Origin: Buchnera aphidicola (Mindarus abietinus)
GTDB taxonomy: Bacteria; Pseudomonadota; Gammaproteobacteria; Enterobacterales; Enterobacteriaceae
Length of the DNA stretch: 64,000 bases
Assembly (NCBI RefSeq): GCF_964059085.1
Contig: NZ_OZ060398.1
Location: 1-64,000, forward strand
Direction: 5' to 3'
The notes under the pieces are model-generated. The model searched no databases and was not told the DNA's origin. It was given only the letters and a program-made list of their open reading frames with translations. Position 1 is the stretch's first letter; each line of letters opens with the position of its first letter. Below, piece after piece: positions 25,694 to 37,049 of the stretch. The translations under genes and the position numbers were made by a program.

Positions 25694-26494
25694 ATGGAAT
25701 ATATAGTCGTTTCAGATTTAGATGGCACTTTACTAGATGATAATTTTCAGTTATCTAATTTTACTAAATTAGTTATAAAAAAGTTAAGTAATAGAGGTAT
25801 ACGTTTTGTAATAGCTACTGGAAGACACTATAGAGATGTGTTAAAGTTTCAAAAAGAATTAGGAATTAATTTTTTTTCTATTACTTCTAATGGCTCAAAA
25901 ATTTACAATTCTTTAGGTAACTTAATTTTTAGTTGTAATTTTTTATCAGATATTTGTATAAAATTACAAAAAATAAGAATTTTTGATAAAGAAATTTATA
26001 CGCATATATATAAAAATAATAAGTGGTATATCAATGGAGTTCTTGTTAAAACAAATCAAATTGATATAAATAACATACCTATTTCTTTAGATGTTAAAAA
26101 TAGAAACATTTTTTCTTCTAATGTAAGTAAGATATATTTTACTTCTATGAATAAAAAAAAAATAAAAATTTTAGAAAAAGAGATTCGTAATAATTTTAAA
26201 GATAAAGTAAATACAACTTATTCTTCTCCTCTTTGTTTAGAAATTATGCCTAATAAAATATCTAAAGGTTTTGCTCTAAAATTTTTATCAAATTACTTAA
26301 GATTTCATTTGAAAAAATGTATTTCTTTTGGGAATTCTTTGAATGATCAAGAAATGTTAGATATTTCCGGAAAAGCTTATATAATGAATAATTCGGATGA
26401 AGATTTAAAAAAATCTTTACCTCATTTAAAATGTATTAAAAATAATTTTGATGATGGAGTAGCTCGTTTTTTAGTTAATTTTTTTAATATCTAA
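25694..26494 (+). CDS. yigL: HAD-superfamily Cof-type sugar/pyridoxal phosphate phosphatase (YigL-like)
   Basis: This is a Cof-subfamily HAD phosphatase; E. coli YigL acts on phosphosugars and pyridoxal phosphate. The nucleophile motif is VSDLDGTLLDDN near residues 5-16, followed by ATGRHYRDV and TSNGSKI. The motif IV region reads FGNSLNDQEML where the family usually has GDxxND, so the first acidic residue is replaced by asparagine. ATG at 25694 is preferred over a TTG at 25679. Placement next to metE agrees with E. coli yigL, two genes from metE; yigM and metR are missing. Confidence 0.8.
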   Translation: MEYIVVSDLDGTLLDDNFQLSNFTKLVIKKLSNRGIRFVIATGRHYRDVLKFQKELGINFFSITSNGSKIYNSLGNLIFSCNFLSDICIKLQKIRIFDKEIYTHIYKNNKWYINGVLVKTNQIDINNIPISLDVKNRNIFSSNVSKIYFTSMNKKKIKILEKEIRNNFKDKVNTTYSSPLCLEIMPNKISKGFALKFLSNYLRFHLKKCISFGNSLNDQEMLDISGKAYIMNNSDEDLKKSLPHLKCIKNNFDDGVARFLVNFFNI

Positions 26495-26618
26495 TAAAAT
26501 TTCAAATAACCAATTTTAAACTAATATGTATATAAATATTTTATTTTAAATGTATTAATTTATAAATAAAAATTTATAGAAGTAATTTTTTTTTAAAATT
26601 TTTAATAAGGTTTACTTT

Positions 26619-28892
26619 ATGACAGTATTTAATCATATACTTGGTTTTCCAAGAATTGGATCAAAAAGAGAGTTAAAAAAAGCTCAGGAAGAGTATTGGT
26701 CTGGCAAGATAACAAAAAAAGAGTTGTTTTCTGTAGGTAAAAAATTGCGGAAAGAAAATTGGAAACAACAAAAAAAATATGGAATTGATTTTTTACCAGT
26801 AGGAGATTTTTCTTGGTATGATCAAGTACTAACAACAAGTATGTTTTTAGGAAATATACCAATTCGACATAAAAATTCTGATTCTTCTGTAGATATAGAT
26901 ACGATGTTTCGTATTGCTAGAGGTTCAGCTCCAAAAGGAAAATCTGTTCCTGCTTCTGAGATGACAAAATGGTTTAATACTAACTATCATTATATAGTTC
27001 CTGAATTTTATAAAAATCAAGAATTTTCTTATTCTTGGAGTCAATTATTAGAAGAAGTTGATGAAGCTTTATCATTAGGCTATAAAATTAAACCGATTTT
27101 ATTAGGACCTTTAACATATTTGTGGTTAGGAAAAATTAAAGGTGATTATTTTAATCGAATAGATTTATTACATAAAATATTACCTATTTATAAACATGTT
27201 TTGACAGAGTTATCTAATAGAGGTATTTCTTGGGTTCAAATAGATGAACCAATTTTAGGATTAGAACTTTCTAATAAATGGAAAGAAGGTTTTAAATTTG
27301 CTTACCGTTTTTTAGGGGATGATTATAAAAATTTATTGTTAACAACTTATTTTGAAGATATTAATCTTAATTTAGATTTAATAGTGCAGTTACCTGTTGC
27401 TGGATTACACATAGATTTACTATCTGGAAATTATGATTTATTAGCTTTAAACTCAAAATTACCTAAAGATTGGTTATTATCTTTAGGGATGGTTAATGGA
27501 CGTAACATTTGGAAAACAGATTTAGTTTATTGGTTTAATAAACTTATGCCAATATTAAGTAAAAGAAAAAATATTTGGGTCGGATCTTCATGTTCATTAT
27601 TACATTCTCCTATTGATTTAAATCTTGAAAAAAATTTAAATCAAGAAATAAAGAATTGGTTTTCTTTTGCTTTACAAAAATGTTTTGAATTATCTATGTT
27701 TTCTAAATCTTTAAATAATAAGGATATAACAGGTATTGAAGAATGGAGTAATTTATTACATACACGAAATGTTTCAGAATTTGTTCATAATAAAAATGTT
27801 CAAGATAGATTAGAAAAACTTAATTGTCAAAATTTAGATAGAAAACATCCTTATTCAATACGTTTCTCTAAACAAAAAGAAGCATTGAAATTGCCAATTT
27901 TTCCTACTACTACTATAGGGTCTTTTCCTCAAACTGAGTCTATTAGAAAGGTAAGAAGAGATTTTAAAAGTGGTGTAGTTTCTATTGAAAATTATAATAA
28001 ACATATTCAAGATAATATAAAAAAAGTAATTTCAGAACAAGAATTATTGGATATTGATGTGTTAGTTCATGGAGAAGTTGAACGTAATGATATGGTGGAA
28101 TATTTTGGAGAAAATTTAAACGGTTTTGTTTTTACTGATTATGGTTGGGTTCAAAGTTATGGATCTCGTTGTGTTAAACCTCCTGTAATTATAGGAGATA
28201 TTTATCGAACAAAAGCTATTACTGTTAAATGGTCTAAATATGCTCAGTCTTTAACTAACAAATTAGTTAAAGGAATGCTAACTGGTCCAATAACAATTTT
28301 ATGTTGGTCTTTTCTTAGAGAAGATGTTTCAAAGGAAATAATAGCTAAACAGATTTCATTATCGTTACAAGATGAAGTATCAGATTTAGAATCAGCAGGT
28401 ATTAAAATTATTCAAATAGATGAACCAGCATTAAGAGAAGGTTTACCGTTAAGAAAAAAAGATTGGGAAAATTATCTTTCTTGGGCAGTGAATGCTTTTA
28501 AATTAACATGTGTTAATGTAAAGAGTACTACTCAAATACATACTCATATGTGTTATTGTGAATTTGAAGATATAATGAATGCTATTGTACGTTTAGATGC
28601 TGATGTTATCACGATTGAAACATCTCGTTCCGATATGCAATTGTTAGAATTTTTCAAAAACTTTAAATATCCTAATGGGATTGGTCCGGGAGTATATGAT
28701 ATTCACTCTCCTAATGTACCAAAAATTCAAGATATAGAGAAGTTATTAAAAAAAGCATTAACTTATATTTCAAAACAAAATTTATGGGTTAATCCTGATT
28801 GTGGTTTAAAAACAAGAACTTGGATTGAAACAAGAAAAGCTTTAAAGAATATGGTGATTGCTGCTAAAAATATGCGATTACATGCATCGTAA
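26619..28892 (+). CDS. metE: Cobalamin-independent methionine synthase
   Basis: MetE transfers the methyl group of methyl-tetrahydrofolate triglutamate to homocysteine, the last step of methionine synthesis; MetF (49960) supplies the methyl donor. The 757-residue protein (753 in E. coli) begins [19 protein letters not shown]. Zinc ligands are visible in THMCYCEF and in NPDCGLKTR near the C-terminus; [10 protein letters not shown] marks the C-terminal barrel. No metR regulator gene lies upstream. The last 27 codons and the stop lie inside a perfect inverted repeat whose other arm is beyond the gene. Confidence 0.98.
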   Translation: MTVFNHILGFPRIGSKRELKKAQEEYWSGKITKKELFSVGKKLRKENWKQQKKYGIDFLPVGDFSWYDQVLTTSMFLGNIPIRHKNSDSSVDIDTMFRIARGSAPKGKSVPASEMTKWFNTNYHYIVPEFYKNQEFSYSWSQLLEEVDEALSLGYKIKPILLGPLTYLWLGKIKGDYFNRIDLLHKILPIYKHVLTELSNRGISWVQIDEPILGLELSNKWKEGFKFAYRFLGDDYKNLLLTTYFEDINLNLDLIVQLPVAGLHIDLLSGNYDLLALNSKLPKDWLLSLGMVNGRNIWKTDLVYWFNKLMPILSKRKNIWVGSSCSLLHSPIDLNLEKNLNQEIKNWFSFALQKCFELSMFSKSLNNKDITGIEEWSNLLHTRNVSEFVHNKNVQDRLEKLNCQNLDRKHPYSIRFSKQKEALKLPIFPTTTIGSFPQTESIRKVRRDFKSGVVSIENYNKHIQDNIKKVISEQELLDIDVLVHGEVERNDMVEYFGENLNGFVFTDYGWVQSYGSRCVKPPVIIGDIYRTKAITVKWSKYAQSLTNKLVKGMLTGPITILCWSFLREDVSKEIIAKQISLSLQDEVSDLESAGIKIIQIDEPALREGLPLRKKDWENYLSWAVNAFKLTCVNVKSTTQIHTHMCYCEFEDIMNAIVRLDADVITIETSRSDMQLLEFFKNFKYPNGIGPGVYDIHSPNVPKIQDIEKLLKKALTYISKQNLWVNPDCGLKTRTWIETRKALKNMVIAAKNMRLHAS

Positions 28893-29058
28893 TCCTGTAT
28901 AGAAAAATGGTCAAAAAGAAGGCGCTTTTTTTGTAAAAAAGCGCCTTCTTTTTGACCATTTTTCTATACAGGATTACGATGCATGTAATCGCATATTTTT
29001 AGCAGCAATCACCATATTCTTTAAAGCTTTTCTTGTTTCAATCCAAGTTCTTGTTTTT
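28808..29058. repeat. Perfect 2 x 124-base inverted repeat spanning the metE 3' end
   Basis: Bases 28808-28931 are exactly reverse-complementary to 28935-29058, with a TGT loop at 28932-28934. The left arm contains the last 82 coding bases and stop codon of metE; the right arm is an inverted copy of them (29058 back to 28974). The symmetry ends at a T tract, where six T face five A. The core around GGCGCTTTTTT looks like a normal terminator hairpin. It separates the convergent metE and purH genes, whose 3' ends both read into it. Confidence 0.95.
28908..28958. terminator. GC-containing terminator core between metE and purH
   Basis: The centre of the long inverted repeat has the stem AGAAGGCGCTTTTTT with AAAAAAGCGCCTTCT around a three-base loop, with T-rich sequence on both exits. 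It is suited to stop convergent transcription from metE and purH and is probably the ancestral element around which the longer repeat arose. Confidence 0.7.
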
Positions 29059-29090
29059 TACAATGATAAAAAAATAATTATTTTTATTTT

Positions 29091-30662
29091 TTAATGTTTG
29101 AAATGACGAGAATTAGTAAAAATCATAGCTATTTTATATTTATTAGCTTCTTTTAAGACTTCTTCGTCCCTAATAGAACCGCCTGGTTGTATAATAGTTT
29201 TTATATTAAATTTATTTGCTTCTTTAACTGAATCTGAAAATGGTAAAAATGCATCGGATGCCATAATTATATTTTTATAGTTTTTTTTATTTTGATTTAA
29301 TAATTTCATATTAGCTATTTTAACAGAACATAAACGACTTGTTTGTCCTGCTCCTATTCCAATAGTAACTTGATTTTTTACATAAACGATTCCATTTGAT
29401 TTAATAAATTTAACTATTTTCCAAGCAAAAATAGCGTCTTTTTTTTCTTTTTCATTTGGAACTCTTTTCGTTGGAATTTTCCATTTATTCATATCAATTA
29501 ATAACTGATCTTTTTCTTGAATTAAAAGCCCATTCGTTACAGACCTAAAATCTAAAGAATTTTTTTTATTTATAAAATTACCAACAGAAAGTAATCGGAT
29601 ATTTGGTTTTTTTTGAAAAATTTTTAATGATTTTTTAGTAATATCTGGAAAAATAATAACTTCAACAAATTGTTTATTTAATATTTCTACAGCTGTAGAA
29701 GAATCCAAAATCTTATTAAAAGCAATAATTCCTCCAAATGCAGAAGATGGATCGCTTTCATAAGCAAGTATATAAGCTTGATGTAAACTTTTTCCACTAG
29801 CTACAGCACAAGGATTTCCATGTTTAATTATTACACAAGTAGGTTTAGTAAATTCTTTTACACATTCTAAAGCTATATCAGCATCGTAGATATTATTAAA
29901 TGATAATTCTTTTCCTTGAATTTTTTTGACATTTCCAATAGATCCAGAAGAAATTTCTTTTTCTACATAAAAAGATCCCTTTTGATGTTGATTTTCTCCA
30001 TAAGAAAGATTATTTTTTTTAGAAAATTGTAAATTTAATATTTCTGGAAAATTTTCTTTTTTTATTTTTAAGTTATTAACTTTTTTTTCAAAAAAATTAG
30101 ATATTCCTACTTCATAAATAGCAGTATATTTAAAAGCTTTCATAGCTAATCGCATTCTTTCATTTATAGATAATGTATTTTTTTCAAGATGCTCGTCGAA
30201 TAATGAATAATCTTTATAATCAACAAGAATTGAAACACGTTCATAATTTTTAGCAGCAGCACGAACTATGGTTGGTCCTCCTATGTCTATATATTTTAAA
30301 ACTTCTTGTATCTTTTCATTTTTTATCTTTTTTTTTTCATTAAAAGGATAAAAATTAGCTATTACTAGATCAATAGGAATAATAGAGTATTTATTAATAA
30401 TAGAATCATCTATTCCTTTTCTATATAAAATACCAGCATAAATTTGATAATGTAATGTTTTTAATCGACCATCCATAATTTCTGGAAAATTAATATAACG
30501 AGAAATATTTGTAACAGAAATTTTATTTTTTCTTAATAAATTTGCTGTTCCTTCAGTGGAAAATAGTTTAACGTTTTTTTGTATTAATTTTTTAGCAAAC
30601 TCAACAATTCCTGATTTATCAAATACACTAATTAAAGCAGTTTTAATATTTTTTAATTTCAT
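29091..30662 (-). CDS. purH: Bifunctional AICAR transformylase / IMP cyclohydrolase
   Basis: PurH formylates AICAR and cyclises it to IMP. The 523-residue protein (529 in E. coli) has the IMP cyclohydrolase domain (SVFDKSGIVEFAKKL, STEGTANLL, then DGRLKTLH) and the transformylase domain (ELSFNNIYDADIALECV, IIKHGNPCAVA, SDAFLPFSDSV and the C-terminal IIQPGGSIRDEEV). In Buchnera the AICAR comes mainly from histidine synthesis (family knowledge). The purD gene that follows purH in E. coli is absent. Confidence 0.97.
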   Translation of the reverse strand: MKLKNIKTALISVFDKSGIVEFAKKLIQKNVKLFSTEGTANLLRKNKISVTNISRYINFPEIMDGRLKTLHYQIYAGILYRKGIDDSIINKYSIIPIDLVIANFYPFNEKKKIKNEKIQEVLKYIDIGGPTIVRAAAKNYERVSILVDYKDYSLFDEHLEKNTLSINERMRLAMKAFKYTAIYEVGISNFFEKKVNNLKIKKENFPEILNLQFSKKNNLSYGENQHQKGSFYVEKEISSGSIGNVKKIQGKELSFNNIYDADIALECVKEFTKPTCVIIKHGNPCAVASGKSLHQAYILAYESDPSSAFGGIIAFNKILDSSTAVEILNKQFVEVIIFPDITKKSLKIFQKKPNIRLLSVGNFINKKNSLDFRSVTNGLLIQEKDQLLIDMNKWKIPTKRVPNEKEKKDAIFAWKIVKFIKSNGIVYVKNQVTIGIGAGQTSRLCSVKIANMKLLNQNKKNYKNIIMASDAFLPFSDSVKEANKFNIKTIIQPGGSIRDEEVLKEANKYKIAMIFTNSRHFKH

Positions 30663-30732
30663 AGTATTTTATTCTTTTTAATATTTTCAGAAAATTTCAA
30701 TTTAGTATAATTTTATATTTTCATGTAAATAA

Positions 30733-30749
30733 GAGGGCTAAATGCCCTC
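30733..30749 (-). terminator. Hairpin after hupA
   Basis: GAGGGC (30733-30738) pairs with GCCCTC (30744-30749) around a five-base loop, 25 bases beyond the hupA stop in the direction of hupA transcription. The U tract on the minus strand is weak, but the six-pair GC-rich stem stands out in this DNA. Confidence 0.65.
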
Positions 30750-30773
30750 ATTTATTTTAAAATTTTTTAAGTA

Positions 30774-31046
30774 TTATTTAACGGCTTCTTTTAAACTTTT
30801 ACCTGATACAAAACTTGGTATTTTTGTAGCAGAAATTTTGATTTCTTTTCCTGTTTGAGGATTTCTGCCTATTCTTTCCGATCTGTAATTAACTTTAAAT
30901 GTTCCAAATCCAACTAGTTGTACTGTTTCTCCTTTTTTAAGAGAATTTGTAATAGTTGATAAAGTGGCTTCTAAAAAATTTTTAGTAGTAGTTTTAGGTA
31001 AATTAGTAATTTCAGAAATAATATCGATTAGTTGAGCTTTATTCAT
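30774..31046 (-). CDS. hupA: DNA-binding protein HU
   Basis: HU is the histone-like nucleoid protein. The 90-residue protein begins [12 protein letters not shown], and the DNA-binding arm contains [24 protein letters not shown], with the family signature near residues 46-65. It lies upstream of purH on the same strand with a terminator between. Its position next to purH corresponds to the purHD-hupA neighbourhood of E. coli. Confidence 0.97.
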   Translation of the reverse strand: MNKAQLIDIISEITNLPKTTTKNFLEATLSTITNSLKKGETVQLVGFGTFKVNYRSERIGRNPQTGKEIKISATKIPSFVSGKSLKEAVK

Positions 31047-33407
<2,361 letters not shown>

Positions 33408-34091
33408 TTGCTTATTTTTAATAAAACAAAAAAATATTTTTTTAACTTTTGGAATAAAATTTTGAAAAATTTTCCAATCATTACAAGAAAAATAGGTTTA
33501 TATCCTATTGTAGATAGTATTAGTTGGATTAAAAAACTATCTAAATTTAATATTAAAAATATTCAACTTAGAATTAAAAAAAAAACTGATATTGAAGTAG
33601 AAAAAATAATAATAACAGCAATAAAATTTTCTAAAAAAAATAACTTTAATTTATACATTAATGATTATTGGAAATTAGCAATAAAACATGGAGCTTATGG
33701 GATTCATTTAGGTCAAGAAGATTTAAAAAAATCTGATCTTAAATTAATTTTATATTCTAAAATAAAGTTTGGAATTTCCACAAGAAATGAAAATGAATTT
33801 AACCAAGCTATTGTACTTCGACCTTCTTATATAGCAATTGGGCATATCTTTCCTACTGGAAGCAAAAAAATGAAAAGTATGCCTCAAGGATTGAAAATAA
33901 TTAAAAAATACGTTCAAAAAAAAGATTCTATTCCTATAGTTGTAATTGGAGGTATTACATTAAAGCGTTTGCCATTAGTTTTGAACTTTAATATAGATGG
34001 TGTTTCTTTAATTAGTGCTATAACAAAATCTGAAAATTGGAAATTTAGTATTTTAAAATTTTTAAAAATAATTAGAAAATATTGGAAATAA
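33408..34091 (+). CDS. thiE: Thiamin phosphate synthase ThiE
   Basis: ThiE joins hydroxymethylpyrimidine diphosphate with thiazole phosphate. The barrel enzyme shows GLYPIVDSISWIKKL, IQLRIKKKT, LYINDYWKLAIKHGAYGIHLGQEDL, SYIAIGHIFPTGSKK and IVVIGGI (phosphate-binding end). There is no ATG: the frame opens with TTG 33408 right after the thiC stop (227 residues), but TTG 33462 gives an N-terminus of the usual length (about 209 residues) and is a good alternative. Confidence 0.93.
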   Translation: MLIFNKTKKYFFNFWNKILKNFPIITRKIGLYPIVDSISWIKKLSKFNIKNIQLRIKKKTDIEVEKIIITAIKFSKKNNFNLYINDYWKLAIKHGAYGIHLGQEDLKKSDLKLILYSKIKFGISTRNENEFNQAIVLRPSYIAIGHIFPTGSKKMKSMPQGLKIIKKYVQKKDSIPIVVIGGITLKRLPLVLNFNIDGVSLISAITKSENWKFSILKFLKIIRKYWK

Positions 34092-34092
34092 T

Positions 34093-34857
34093 ATGTTAAA
34101 TGATAATGACCTTTTGCGTTATAGCCGACACTTATTGTTAAAAGAAGTAGGAATTGAAGGACAAGAAAAAATCCAAAGAAGTAAAGTTTTAATTATAGGA
34201 TTAGGAGGATTAGGATCTATTGTTGCTATGTATTTATTATCTTCAGGAATAAATACTTTATTTATTTCTGATGGAGATATTTTAGAGTTAAGTGACTTGC
34301 AGAGACAAATTATATATGATTCGGATCAATTAGGAAAATTAAAATCTAAGTTAGCTAAAAAACGCTTAATAAAAATGAATCCTAATTGTAAAGTTACAGC
34401 TATATCAAAATATCTTAATGAAAAAAATATTTATTCTTTTATTAAGAAGGTGGATATAGTTTTAGATTGTACTGATAATTTAAAAACAAGAAGAATAATT
34501 AATAAATTTTGTGTAAAAGGAAACAAACCTTTATTAATTGCTTCAGCAATAGGATTTAAAGGACAATTAATAGTTATTAAACCTCCTTGGAAATTTGGAT
34601 GCTATTCATGTTTATGGCCAGAAAATATTAAAGAAAATAATAATTGTGAATCATTAGGAATATTTTCTCCTATAACTGGAATAATAGGATTGTTCCAAGT
34701 TTTGGAGACTTTAAAATTAATTTTAAATAAAAAATCTTCAATAAATGGAAAAATTCAATTATTTAATGGTTTGGATTTATCTATTAATCAAATAAATTTA
34801 AAAAAAGATATTTTTTGTTCAATATGCAGAGGAAAAAATGAAAATTACAGTAAATGA
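34093..34857 (+). CDS. thiF: ThiS adenylyltransferase ThiF
   Basis: ThiF adenylates the C-terminus of ThiS so that sulfur can be loaded. The 254-residue protein (251 in E. coli) has the nucleotide-binding LIIGLGGLGSIVAMYL near residue 36, the DNLKTRR motif, GFKGQL, and the conserved cysteine in NNCESLG corresponding to E. coli C184. Two CxxC pairs (CYSCLW and CSICRG) supply the zinc site. It lies one base after thiE and overlaps thiS by 20 bases. Confidence 0.95.
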   Translation: MLNDNDLLRYSRHLLLKEVGIEGQEKIQRSKVLIIGLGGLGSIVAMYLLSSGINTLFISDGDILELSDLQRQIIYDSDQLGKLKSKLAKKRLIKMNPNCKVTAISKYLNEKNIYSFIKKVDIVLDCTDNLKTRRIINKFCVKGNKPLLIASAIGFKGQLIVIKPPWKFGCYSCLWPENIKENNNCESLGIFSPITGIIGLFQVLETLKLILNKKSSINGKIQLFNGLDLSINQINLKKDIFCSICRGKNENYSK

Positions 34858-35038
34858 AAAAGAACTGATAATTACGTCTTCATTAATTCTTTCAGAATTA
34901 ATTGAACAATTTCCAATATATTTAAAAAATTCCGCTATATCTGTAAATAATAATATTATTCCTAAAAAAAATTGGAAAAAGTATACTTTAAAAAATAATG
35001 ATAAAATTATTCTTTTTCATATTATTGCAGGGGGTTAG
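34838..35038 (+). CDS. thiS: Sulfur carrier protein ThiS
   Basis: This ubiquitin-fold sulfur carrier is 66 residues long, the usual size, and ends with the diagnostic Gly-Gly (HIIAGG) that becomes the thiocarboxylate. The rest is diverged but shows the family pattern MKITVNEKE and NDKIILF. Its start codon is inside the thiF 3' end. Confidence 0.94.
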   Translation: MKITVNEKELIITSSLILSELIEQFPIYLKNSAISVNNNIIPKKNWKKYTLKNNDKIILFHIIAGG

Positions 35039-35042
35039 TAGA

Positions 35043-35813
35043 ATGTTAAAAATATCAAATGAAAAATTTCGTTCGAGACTATTATTGGGAACGGGAAAAT
35101 TTTCAAGTTCAGCTATAATGTTAGAATCAGTTAAAAAATCTGAAACAGAAATAATAACATTAGCTATTGCAAGAATTGATCTTAATAAAAAACAAGAAAA
35201 TTTTTTAAATCCTCTTAAAAAATTAAATGTAAAATTTTTACCTAATACTTCTGGAGCAAAAAGTTCTGAAGAAGCTGTTTTTGCAGCAATGTTAGCTAGA
35301 GAAGCACTAAATACAAATTGGATTAAGTTAGAAATTCATCCTGATACTAATTATTTAATGCCTGATCCTATAGAAACATTAAAAGCTGCAGAATTATTAG
35401 TAAAAAAAAATTTTGTAGTGTTGCCATATTGTAGTGCGGATTTGGTTTTATGTAAAAGATTAGAGGAAGTAGGTTGTGCAGCAGTTATGCCTATTGGTGC
35501 TCCAATTGGAAGTAATAAAGGATTACAAACTATCGATATGTTAAAAATTATTATTGAACAATCTAATGTTCCTGTAATAGTTGATGCAGGAATTGGTGCT
35601 CCTAGTGATGCTAGTAAAGCTATAGAAATTGGAGCAGATGCTGTTTTAGTTAATACAGCAATTGCTGTATCTAATAATCCTGTTACTATGGCTAAATCTT
35701 TTTGTCTTTCAGTAAAAGCCGGTTATTTAGCTAGAAAAGCTAAATTACCTATAAAAAAGAAGTATGGTGAAGCCACCAGCCCCTTGACATCTTTTTTGAT
35801 GAACAAGAGATAA
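35043..35813 (+). CDS. thiG: Thiazole synthase ThiG
   Basis: ThiG assembles the thiazole ring from deoxyxylulose phosphate, dehydroglycine and ThiS thiocarboxylate. ATG 35043 gives 256 residues, starting [20 protein letters not shown] as in E. coli; an upstream extension of the frame overlaps thiS and is rejected. The Schiff-base lysine is in [10 protein letters not shown], with [13 protein letters not shown] and [13 protein letters not shown] forming the phosphate site. It is four bases after thiS. Confidence 0.97.
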   Translation: MLKISNEKFRSRLLLGTGKFSSSAIMLESVKKSETEIITLAIARIDLNKKQENFLNPLKKLNVKFLPNTSGAKSSEEAVFAAMLAREALNTNWIKLEIHPDTNYLMPDPIETLKAAELLVKKNFVVLPYCSADLVLCKRLEEVGCAAVMPIGAPIGSNKGLQTIDMLKIIIEQSNVPVIVDAGIGAPSDASKAIEIGADAVLVNTAIAVSNNPVTMAKSFCLSVKAGYLARKAKLPIKKKYGEATSPLTSFLMNKR

Positions 35814-35819
35814 AAAATT

Positions 35820-36968
35820 ATGAAAAACAACTTTACTCAAGAATGGAAAACTTATAATTGGGAAAAAATTGTTAAAAGTATTCAATCTAAAAATAATTCA
35901 GACATAAAAAAAGCATTATCTTCTGAGAAAGTGAATTCAGAAACTATAATGTCATTATTATCTCCTTCTGCTAATTATTATATTGAAGAAATAGCACAAA
36001 GAGCAAAAAAATTAACACGCCAAAGATTTGGTAATATTGTTTCTTTATATATACCTTTATATATTTCAAATTTATGTTCTAATGCTTGCTCTTATTGCGG
36101 TTTTTCTGTTTTAAATAATATTAAAAGAAAAACTTTAACTACTAAAGAAATATTAGAAGAATGCAAATCAATTAAAGAATTAGGATTTGATAAAATATTA
36201 TTAGTTAGTGGAGAACATGAAAAGAAAGTTGGAATGGATTATTTTAGAAAAAATTTACCTATAGTAAGAAAAAAATTTAGCACTCTGACTATAGAATTTC
36301 AACCATTTTCTGTTAAAAACTATAAAGAATTAAAAACAATAGGTGTGGATGGAGTTCTTGTATATCAAGAAACATATAATTATAAATCATATTTACAACA
36401 CCATTTAAAAGGAAAAAAAAGAGATTTTTTTTTTAGGTTAAACGCCCTTGAAAGAGTGGGTGACGCTAAGATAAATAATATAGGAATAGGAGTGTTATTA
36501 GGTTTATCAGATAGTTGGAGAGCAGACTGCTATTTTATGGCAATGCATCTTTTATTTCTTAAAAAAAAATATTGGAGAAGCAATTTTTCAGTTTCTTTTC
36601 CTCGTATACAGCCTTGTATGGGTGGAATTTTATCAAAAAATTTTATTAATGATCAAGAATTATTTCAATTGATTTGTGTTTTTAGGTTATTTTTTCCAGA
36701 TGTAGAATTTTCTTTATCTACACGGGAAGATTCTATATTTAGAGATAATGTTATTCCCATTGCAATTAATTCTATAAGTGCTTATTCTAAAACATATCCG
36801 GGGGGGTATTCAAAAGTATCAAATAATAAAAAAATAAAAAAATTAAAACAATTTGAAGTTAAAGATATTAGAACTCCAAAAGAAATAGAAAAAATGATAA
36901 AAAAATTGGGATTACAACCCATCTGGAAAGATTGGGATTACTATTTAGGGAAAAAATGTAATATTTAA
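35820..36968 (+). CDS. thiH: 2-iminoacetate synthase ThiH
   Basis: ThiH is the radical-SAM tyrosine lyase that makes dehydroglycine for the anaerobic-type thiazole pathway. The 382-residue protein (377 in E. coli) has the CX3CX2C cluster motif CSNACSYCGF near residue 84, then VSGEHEKKVG and the RIQPC and STRE motifs of the substrate domain. It is the last gene of the operon and converges on rpoC across a shared terminator. Confidence 0.96.
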   Translation: MKNNFTQEWKTYNWEKIVKSIQSKNNSDIKKALSSEKVNSETIMSLLSPSANYYIEEIAQRAKKLTRQRFGNIVSLYIPLYISNLCSNACSYCGFSVLNNIKRKTLTTKEILEECKSIKELGFDKILLVSGEHEKKVGMDYFRKNLPIVRKKFSTLTIEFQPFSVKNYKELKTIGVDGVLVYQETYNYKSYLQHHLKGKKRDFFFRLNALERVGDAKINNIGIGVLLGLSDSWRADCYFMAMHLLFLKKKYWRSNFSVSFPRIQPCMGGILSKNFINDQELFQLICVFRLFFPDVEFSLSTREDSIFRDNVIPIAINSISAYSKTYPGGYSKVSNNKKIKKLKQFEVKDIRTPKEIEKMIKKLGLQPIWKDWDYYLGKKCNI

Positions 36969-36984
36969 GTTTAAAAAATTTTTT

Positions 36985-37023
36985 TATTCAAGAATATCTA
37001 TTTTTTTAAGATATTCTTGAATA
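36985..37023. terminator. Bidirectional terminator between thiH and rpoC
   Basis: A 15-bp perfect stem (36985-36999 with 37009-37023) surrounds a nine-base, mostly T loop. T tracts lie on the exit sides of both strands. It is positioned to end both the thi operon and the rpoBC operon. Confidence 0.8.
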
Positions 37024-37049
37024 TTTTATAAAAAATTAACCGAATTATA

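Noticed and set aside
34998..35042. Upstream extension of thiG
   Set aside because: The added residues come from the overlapping thiS 3' end in another frame; ATG 35043 matches the family start.
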